Of a stretch of 10,122 nt of DNA, positions 5,328 through 10,122 are shown piece by piece. The position numbers were made by a program, and so were the translations under genes. Within the stretch, counting starts at the first letter, position 1. Each line of letters starts with the position of its first letter. The stretch is from Patescibacteria group bacterium (GTDB taxonomy: Bacteria > Patescibacteriota > Minisyncoccia > Phycocordibacterales > PALSA-1337). The stretch spans positions 1 through 10,122 of the forward strand of contig JAMDBV010000039.1 of the NCBI GenBank assembly GCA_023487965.1, read 5' to 3'. The notes under the pieces are model-generated. The model saw only the letters and a program-made list of their open reading frames with translations. It was not told where the DNA came from and did no database searches.

Positions 5328-6551
5328 ATGAATAAGGACAAGAAAAATACATCTTCAAGGTTCATCACTTATGAGCATTTGGATAAAGTCGGTGAGATCG
5401 CGGTATATTACGGATTCGCACCAGCCAAAAGTCCCACGATCACCAAAACAGATATTGAGATGGCTCGAGGTATCATGGATAATCGCGATAATGACGAGAA
5501 GATGAATAGCCCTATTCGTATCGAAGAAAAAGTGGCGTTACTGCGAACGTACCAAGAAAACAATATGCAATCCCTGCCACAGCCAGTAATGCTCTACTTC
5601 AAAGACGCTTGCAAATATGATGCCGGAATAGAAAAGCGAGCAAATACACATCGTTACGCCGATTTAGAAATACTCGGTACGTCCGGCAGTATTGCAGAAG
5701 CTATACTGATACAGACCACTCGATCCATGCTCGCTGAAGAGGGGTTCAAGAACACAAATGTTGAGGTCAACAGCATCGGCGACAAAGATTCTATGTCGAG
5801 ATTTATCCGGGAGTTGACGTCGTACTATCGTAAGAAGATAAACGACATGACGGCGTCGTGCCGACAGCTATTCAAGGAAGATCCTTTATTGCTTCTTACA
5901 TCCGATCTGCCAGAGTGCCAGGAATTGAACAGCCACGCACCAAAATCACTGGACTTTCTTACCGAGGGCAGTCGAAGACATCTCGAGGAGTTACTCGAAT
6001 ATTTCGAGACTTTGGATATACCTTATTCTATAAACAATACACTGCTGACAAACAAAAAATTCTGTTCGGAAACAGTATTTGCTATAAATGACGCCGGTGC
6101 GGAAGGCGGAAAAAACCTCGCGATGGGTGCCCGTTACAACGGCCTCGCGAAGAAACTCGGTATGAAGCGCGATATTCAGGGCGTGGGCATTTCGATCCTC
6201 ACAAAAAGCAAAAATGCTTCTATGCGCAAATCGATTTCCAAGGTTAAAAGGCCTTTGGCTTCTTTCGTACAACTTTCACCGGAATCAAAGCTTCTTTCGC
6301 TGGATATAATCGAGCGTTTACGCAAGGTCAAGATCCCTATGTACCTTTCCTTGGCGAAAGACCGTTTGGGTGCCCAAGTCGGCGCTGTCGAGAAACATCA
6401 TACGCCGTATATCATCGTAATGGGCAAGAAGGAAGCCGTCGAAAAAAATGTCATTGTGCGCGAAAATGACACTCACGCCCAGGAGATCGTAAGCATCGAT
6501 GAACTACCAAGGTATATGAAGAGAAAGGAAACGGAATTTTGGAAAAGTTAG
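5328..6551 (+). CDS. Histidyl-tRNA-synthetase-like protein lacking the catalytic arginines (407 aa)
   Basis: The chain follows class IIa HisRS along its length: an N-terminal YYGF segment, a core stretch VEVNSIGDKDSMSRF (about 145-159), DPLLLLTSDLPECQEL (aligning with HisRS 'NPLRVLDSKNPEVQ'), YSINNTLL, ETVF and ARYNGL (about 268-273, for GGRYDGL). A C-terminal HGTP anticodon-binding domain spans about 309-400. Key active-site residues are gone. The motif 2 FRxERPQ is not recognisable around residues 90-110. The HisA signature RGLDYY is replaced by TNKKFC (241-246). Motif 3 GLERL is replaced by LTKSK (291-295). It is therefore probably not a working ligase. A regulatory or tRNA-binding paralog is inferred; HisZ, the ATP-phosphoribosyltransferase subunit, is less likely because HisZ lacks the anticodon domain. 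I chose ATG 5328, 22 nt after the lepB stop, which suggests cotranscription. Confidence 0.85.
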   Translation: MNKDKKNTSSRFITYEHLDKVGEIAVYYGFAPAKSPTITKTDIEMARGIMDNRDNDEKMNSPIRIEEKVALLRTYQENNMQSLPQPVMLYFKDACKYDAGIEKRANTHRYADLEILGTSGSIAEAILIQTTRSMLAEEGFKNTNVEVNSIGDKDSMSRFIRELTSYYRKKINDMTASCRQLFKEDPLLLLTSDLPECQELNSHAPKSLDFLTEGSRRHLEELLEYFETLDIPYSINNTLLTNKKFCSETVFAINDAGAEGGKNLAMGARYNGLAKKLGMKRDIQGVGISILTKSKNASMRKSISKVKRPLASFVQLSPESKLLSLDIIERLRKVKIPMYLSLAKDRLGAQVGAVEKHHTPYIIVMGKKEAVEKNVIVRENDTHAQEIVSIDELPRYMKRKETEFWKS

Positions 6552-6569
6552 CTCAATAATCATCCCCGT

Positions 6570-6598
6570 TTGCCATTCCTGCGATGGTGTGCTAAATT
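6570..6598 (+). promoter_or_regulatory. Promoter of bS21 (leaderless)
   Basis: TTGCCA (6570-6575), an exact 17-nt spacer and TAAATT (6593-6598) end 6 nt before ATG 6605. The -10 matches the consensus at only four of six positions, but the spacing to both sides is ideal. Confidence 0.6.
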
Positions 6599-6604
6599 CA
6601 TAAT

Positions 6605-6847
6605 ATGATAAACGTAAATATTACCCGCAATCAAAACGAGAACAGTCTGGGTGCCTTGCGCCGCTTTACGCGCAAAGTACAGAGCTCAGGCATTATCCCC
6701 AAGATGCGCTCACTGCGGTATTCAGATCGCAACCAGTCACCGTACAAGGTCAAGCAAAAGGCTCTGAAAAAGATCAATCGCCGTAATGCCATGGCCAAAC
6801 TGATCAAGCTCGGCAAAGCTCCGGTAAAGACCGGTCCGCGCAGGTAA
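6605..6847 (+). CDS. rpsU: Ribosomal protein bS21
   Basis: This small basic 30S protein has 80 residues. It carries the bS21 signature near the N-terminus: NENSLGALRRFTRKVQSSGII matches the family pattern 'NES.E.ALRRFKR....GI', followed by a Lys/Arg-rich helix and an extended basic C-terminus ending GPRR. In other bacteria bS21 sits near the anti-Shine-Dalgarno end of 16S rRNA and affects initiation, which is relevant in a genome with few Shine-Dalgarno sites. A promoter with TTGCCA and TAAATT ends 6 nt before the ATG, implying a leaderless mRNA. ybeY follows after 9 nt. Confidence 0.92.
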   Translation: MINVNITRNQNENSLGALRRFTRKVQSSGIIPKMRSLRYSDRNQSPYKVKQKALKKINRRNAMAKLIKLGKAPVKTGPRR

Positions 6848-6856
6848 ACAAATCGA

Positions 6857-7237
6857 ATGAGTATATCGATCTCGAATAAGACCAAGGCTGCCATACCCGC
6901 GGTCGATTTTGACGTCATCGCGCGAACCATTCTGGGTAAAAAATATAACCTGAACCTTACATTTATCGGCGACAGTGAGATGCGTAAATACAATCGCATG
7001 TATCGCAACGTTGACAAGACAACAGACATCTTGAGCTTCCCCATCGGCCCGAGCGACGGAGACATACTGATATCGCCCAGAGAAACCAAGAAACAGGCGG
7101 GTGATTTTGATATGAACTATGATAATTTCATGGCATATCTGTTCATTCACGGCTGTGCACACTTGAAAGGATACGAGCACGGCAGTAAAATGGATCTATT
7201 CGAGACAAAAATGAAGAAGCGATTTCACATAGAATAA
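6857..7237 (+). CDS. ybeY: Endoribonuclease YbeY (rRNA maturation factor)
   Basis: YbeY is a zinc-dependent endoribonuclease that acts in 16S rRNA 3'-end processing and 70S quality control. The metal-binding motif H-x3-H-x5-H is intact: His98, His102 and His108 in HGCAHLKGYEH. The family substrate region is also present, as YNRMYRNVDKTTDILSFP (about 45-62) and GDILISP (68-74). At 126 residues it is shorter than E. coli YbeY (about 155), with trimming at both ends. The gene starts 9 nt after bS21 and ends 29 nt before ftsA, so the three are probably cotranscribed. Pairing a 30S protein gene with a 16S maturation nuclease makes functional sense. Confidence 0.95.
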   Translation: MSISISNKTKAAIPAVDFDVIARTILGKKYNLNLTFIGDSEMRKYNRMYRNVDKTTDILSFPIGPSDGDILISPRETKKQAGDFDMNYDNFMAYLFIHGCAHLKGYEHGSKMDLFETKMKKRFHIE

Positions 7238-7266
7238 TCTTAACCTAAAAAATAATATAACCGTTC

Positions 7267-8454
7267 ATGGCCAGATCGACCATAACCGGCATAGATGTCG
7301 GCACATACCATACAAAAGTCGTTATCGCAGACGCCAATGAACGCAATGAAAAGGGCTTTCCAAAGGTCATTGGAATTGGCATAGCGGAATCGCGTGGTCT
7401 GCGCCACGGTTATGCCACAAACATAGGCGACGTCACCCGCAGTATCGAAAAAGCCGTGAGGTCAGCAGAGGAAAAAGCGGGCATCAAAGTCAAAAAGGCA
7501 TTTCTTGGCATTAGCGGTATCGGTCTGTCGAGTATTACAGTGTCGAGCTCTATCGTTACGTCACGCGCCGACGCCGAGATCACGAGCATGGATATCGATA
7601 AACTGAGCGAACAGACCGAAAAAGATATACCGAAACCATCGATTGTAAATCGCCGTATCATATACGCCATTCCATTGGAATACAAAATTGACGGTAATGT
7701 CGTACTCGGCAAACCGGAAGGAATGAAGGGTAACAAGATCGAACTCAAAATGCTTTTTATAACCTGCCTCGATCATCATGTCGCCGATCTGGTACAAGCC
7801 ACCAACGACGCGGGCATAGAAGTCGAAGATATTATGGCATCACCGGTTGCCGCCGGTTTCGTCGTCCTTAGTAAGAGCCAGAAAGTAGCCGGTTGCGTCC
7901 TCGCAAATGTCGGGGCCGAAACTGTGTCTATATCTGTGTTCGAAAACAATATACCGACGTCGCTAGAGGTTTTCCCTATCGGTTCTACTGACATAACGAA
8001 CGACATCGCTCTCGGCCTAAAAGTACCGCTCGAAGAAGCTGAGCAGATCAAGATCGGCGCCATCACCGGCAGTACATTCCCGCGTAAGAAATTGGAGGAG
8101 ATCATCGCCGCACGACTGTCGGACATTTTCGAATTGATCGAGGCGCACCTCAAGAAAATCGGTAGAAACGGACTGTTGCCTGCCGGCATAGTCATCACAG
8201 GGGGCGGATCGGCACTGGGAACCATTGACGTCTTGGCGCGCTCGGCGCTAAAGCTTCCCTCCCGCATCGGCACATTGGGAATTCTGGACAATAAGTCTTC
8301 GTTCAAGGACGCGACATGGGCGGTAGCGTACGGACTTTGCATATGGGGTATGCACGCCGACAGCGATTCTGGCAATATCGAAACGACATTCAACAATCTG
8401 ATCAAGCGCATTTGGCGCAAGATCGAAGGTGCCGTGAAGCAAGTCTTGCCGTAA
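7267..8454 (+). CDS. ftsA: Cell division protein FtsA
   Basis: FtsA is an actin-fold protein that tethers FtsZ to the membrane at the division site. In the 395-residue product the phosphate-1 loop is GIDVGTYHTKVVI (residues 8-20) and an SHS2 (1C) region spans about 75-165. The second phosphate loop is ANVGAETVSISVF (213-225), and the adenosine motif is GIVITGGGSALGTIDVLA (307-324). The C-terminus, about residues 376-394 (NLIKRIWRKIEGAVKQVL), is a basic amphipathic helix, the usual FtsA membrane-targeting sequence. This tail and the 1C domain separate it from MreB, and the full set of actin motifs separates it from PilM. No ftsZ follows, unlike the common ftsA-ftsZ order. A weak TATAAC lies 5 nt before the ATG; cotranscription with ybeY is the simpler reading. 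Confidence 0.93.
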   Translation: MARSTITGIDVGTYHTKVVIADANERNEKGFPKVIGIGIAESRGLRHGYATNIGDVTRSIEKAVRSAEEKAGIKVKKAFLGISGIGLSSITVSSSIVTSRADAEITSMDIDKLSEQTEKDIPKPSIVNRRIIYAIPLEYKIDGNVVLGKPEGMKGNKIELKMLFITCLDHHVADLVQATNDAGIEVEDIMASPVAAGFVVLSKSQKVAGCVLANVGAETVSISVFENNIPTSLEVFPIGSTDITNDIALGLKVPLEEAEQIKIGAITGSTFPRKKLEEIIAARLSDIFELIEAHLKKIGRNGLLPAGIVITGGGSALGTIDVLARSALKLPSRIGTLGILDNKSSFKDATWAVAYGLCIWGMHADSDSGNIETTFNNLIKRIWRKIEGAVKQVLP

Positions 8455-8552
8455 CACCGCAAGGCCGGAATTGACGCGCCTAGAATAATATATCGACCGA
8501 AACGGACCGCGTGTTGACGGGAACGCTATATGTGTTTGAAAAACTAAATCGA

Positions 8553-8581
8553 TTGACTTTGCTCTGTCTTTTTTGTAAAAC
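8553..8581 (+). promoter_or_regulatory. Possible promoter of the exported-protein pair
   Basis: TTGACT (8553-8558), a 17-nt spacer and TAAAAC (8576-8581) lie before ATG 8599, giving a leader of roughly 10 nt. The -10 is a weak match. The 144-nt gap after ftsA (8455-8598) shows no convincing terminator or small gene. Confidence 0.4.
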
Positions 8582-8598
8582 TAGCAATACAGAAGCAA

Positions 8599-9810
8599 AT
8601 GACCATAATATGGCGCAAAATATCGGTACTTGTATTCATATTTACGGCTTTCATATGGTCGCCTATCTGCCATGCCGATGTTTCGACTACTGATATTCCC
8701 CTAACAATAGACGCTATAACACAGACACAGCCAAACGCCACATCAGACAATACGTACGCCCATGGCTGGAAATGGAATATAGACGTGACAATACCCGATT
8801 CCGAAGCGGCACTGCGTGTCAAATTGTCCGATTGGAACAGTGATAGCGGTTCTATAGATCCTTTTAACAATACCAGGTTTTACTCCGCCGAATCGATCAA
8901 CGCTCCAGATGAGGTTCACGCCATAAGCTCAGCAAAGGATGACTTTGGACAGATTATATTCATCTCCACTTCCACGCTCGATCGTGACCCCAGTACTCCC
9001 GGCATACAGGTCCGCATAGTGGCAGAGATGAAGATCCCTTCCGGCACCAAAGCCGGTTCGTATTCCGGGAATTTTTCTCTGCGTAGCGAACCGATGCCGT
9101 TCATAACTCTAAACGAGCAACCGGTTAGAGATGGTATCAACATCGCTTACGGTGTCGATATTTTTTGGAGGACAGAGTATTTCCGACCTGATGATATCAT
9201 TACCATCGAACTTTGGGATACTCGCAACAAATGCGGTGATTTGAGTGAAGATTGTCAATACGGATGGGATAATGTCGCAACAACGAGCAATAGCGGAAAT
9301 TATCAGTGGCAAGCCGGATTCTCGGAGAAGTCCGGATATTTCGGAACGACTAGCGACAAGGTCTACAAACTGCGGCTTGTCGCGCACGGTTCGAGCACCA
9401 CTGACAGCAACGCCATAGCTGAGACTTGGAGCGATCAATTTGCGATATTGGAACAAGTTCCCAGCATTGATATTTCACACATACCCAATACCTCCCCGAA
9501 ACCGGGAGATGACTTCGTCATATTCGGTCAAGGATTCTTGGCAAATGAAAATTCAATGCGTTTTTTCTGTCCACGGACCGACCCTACGATGGAATACTCG
9601 ATCGATCATCTCGCATCGCCAAACGGACTGTACTTTGAATTCACATTTCCGACGAATCCAAATTATACCGATGGTGACAATGCTACGACGACGCCATGCT
9701 TCCTTACGGTCAACAACGTAAACGGTACAACTACGCCACCGGCACTCATATACCTAACAATCGACTCTTCCGTTTCGAGCACAACCGCAAATAACCTTTA
9801 TCCACAATGA
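8599..9810 (+). CDS. Exported multi-domain beta-sandwich protein (403 aa)
   Basis: A Sec signal peptide ends at CHA-DVS (cleavage near residue 26). Three regions follow. Residues 28-163 form a beta-rich domain (RVKLSDWNS...RFYSAES...VRIVAEMKIPSGTKAGSYSGNFSLRSE) of a type I recall in Patescibacteria surface proteins. Residues 165-286 (DIFWRTEYFRPDDIITIELWD, SGNYQW, YKLRLVA, WSDQFAI) resemble the Kre9/KNH-type Ig-like domain of secreted proteins. Residues 288-387 (PSIDISHIPNTSPKPGDDFVIFGQGF) look like an IPT/TIG Ig-like fold. Cysteine pairs at 212/219 and 324/367 may form disulfides. There is no TM helix or sorting signal at the C-terminus, so the protein may be secreted or held by a partner. 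Its TGA overlaps the next gene's ATG by 4 bp, indicating coupled translation. No catalytic motif was found; a structural or adhesive role is inferred. Confidence 0.85.
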   Translation: MTIIWRKISVLVFIFTAFIWSPICHADVSTTDIPLTIDAITQTQPNATSDNTYAHGWKWNIDVTIPDSEAALRVKLSDWNSDSGSIDPFNNTRFYSAESINAPDEVHAISSAKDDFGQIIFISTSTLDRDPSTPGIQVRIVAEMKIPSGTKAGSYSGNFSLRSEPMPFITLNEQPVRDGINIAYGVDIFWRTEYFRPDDIITIELWDTRNKCGDLSEDCQYGWDNVATTSNSGNYQWQAGFSEKSGYFGTTSDKVYKLRLVAHGSSTTDSNAIAETWSDQFAILEQVPSIDISHIPNTSPKPGDDFVIFGQGFLANENSMRFFCPRTDPTMEYSIDHLASPNGLYFEFTFPTNPNYTDGDNATTTPCFLTVNNVNGTTTPPALIYLTIDSSVSSTTANNLYPQ

Positions 9811-10106
9811 ATATATCCGATTCAAAAGTAAAAGTACCTATTTCGCTACTGATTGTGGCTTTTGCGATCATCACATTCACATTCCCGTATAATGACAATA
9901 TCGTACTGGCTTCTGAAATCAGTGCCAACATGGGCACCACGACCGTGTCGGATCCGGTTACTAACACCGGCAACGGTGGCAACAGCGGCGGATCCGGTGG
10001 CGGAGGCGGAGGTGGCGGAGGTGTAAGTTCTGGCTCGTCCGGAGGAATCGCCAGCATCGCTATAGTTAAAGGAGATGCCAACCGCGATGGAAAAGTCGAT
10101 TGTTAG
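9807..10106 (+). CDS. Exported Gly-rich protein ending in a broken dockerin loop (99 aa)
   Basis: An N-terminal hydrophobic segment (about residues 10-27, ISLLIVAFAIITFTF) with VLA-SE looks like a signal peptide or anchor. It is followed by a Thr/Asn-rich stretch, a glycine/serine linker (about 58-83) and IAIVKGDANRDGKVD, the start of a dockerin type I calcium-binding loop (D-x-N-x-DG). The frame then stops at TAG 10104-10106, two codons after the loop aspartate, so no dockerin helix is encoded. Adding one base near 10098 would open a frame reading DIVRYMSAG to the window end, where dockerins usually continue as '[DN]IVD'. It is either a frameshifted longer gene or a natural short form; the window ends 16 nt later. 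The start overlaps the upstream stop as ATGA. Confidence 0.7.
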   Translation: MNISDSKVKVPISLLIVAFAIITFTFPYNDNIVLASEISANMGTTTVSDPVTNTGNGGNSGGSGGGGGGGGGVSSGSSGGIASIAIVKGDANRDGKVDC

Positions 10107-10122
10107 GTATATGAGTGCCGGT

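Noticed and set aside
6631-7180. Two minus-strand open frames opposite bS21 and ybeY
   Set aside because: They lie antisense to two recognised genes with intact motifs and show no signal or family features.
7776-8462. 228-codon minus-strand open frame opposite ftsA
   Set aside because: FtsA motifs on the + strand are complete; the antisense frame is Ser/Ala/Pro-rich with no recognisable fold, a codon-bias shadow.
1-10122. CRISPR array, tRNA, rRNA, insertion sequence or phage integration
   Set aside because: I saw no short regularly spaced repeats, cloverleaf, rRNA-like stretch, transposase or terminal inverted repeats; the only long repeat is the 205-bp paralog junction.

Overview
The window looks like a piece of a Candidatus Patescibacteria (CPR) genome, probably of the Parcubacteria type. 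The evidence is the mix of compact housekeeping genes (S1-domain protein, Pth, bS21, YbeY, FtsA), a type IV-like prepilin, signal peptidase I, and many small secreted proteins of families I associate from memory with Parcubacteria. Most genes also lack a visible Shine-Dalgarno sequence. TGA is used as a stop at 2122-2124 and 9808-9810, so the UGA=Gly code of Gracilibacteria and Absconditabacteria does not apply. The phylum call is inference; there is no rRNA in the window.

Layout. (1) Positions 1-184 hold the 3' end of an S1-domain gene on the + strand, followed by a hairpin at 213-244 that can terminate from both sides. (2) Positions 262-3861 are all on the minus strand. Peptidyl-tRNA hydrolase (pth) leads. 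Two copies of a gene pair follow, each made of a small single-TM protein and a secreted fibre-like protein, then a cysteine-rich secreted repeat protein. The two pairs share a 205-bp perfect repeat that covers the end of the first gene, the gap and the start of the second. (3) Positions 3862-3949 are a divergent promoter region. (4) The + strand from 3950 carries a prepilin with a terminator, then lepB, a histidyl-tRNA-synthetase-like protein that has lost its catalytic arginines, bS21, ybeY and ftsA. (5) From 8599 there is a coupled pair of exported genes: a multi-domain beta-sandwich protein, and a Gly-rich linker protein that ends inside a dockerin-type calcium loop.

Most of the window concerns the cell envelope. 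LepB would process the Sec-exported proteins, the prepilin has a class III leader, and the fibre-like, cysteine-rich and dockerin-bearing products are candidate surface structures. The translation and ribosome genes (pth, bS21, ybeY, the HisRS-like gene) are interleaved with them.

Three observations stand out. First, five genes place a -10-like hexamer exactly 6 nt before the ATG, which implies leaderless mRNAs. Second, the duplicated pair has a perfectly conserved junction flanked by diverged sequence, suggesting gene conversion or cassette exchange. Third, the HisRS paralog is apparently inactive but keeps its anticodon-binding domain.
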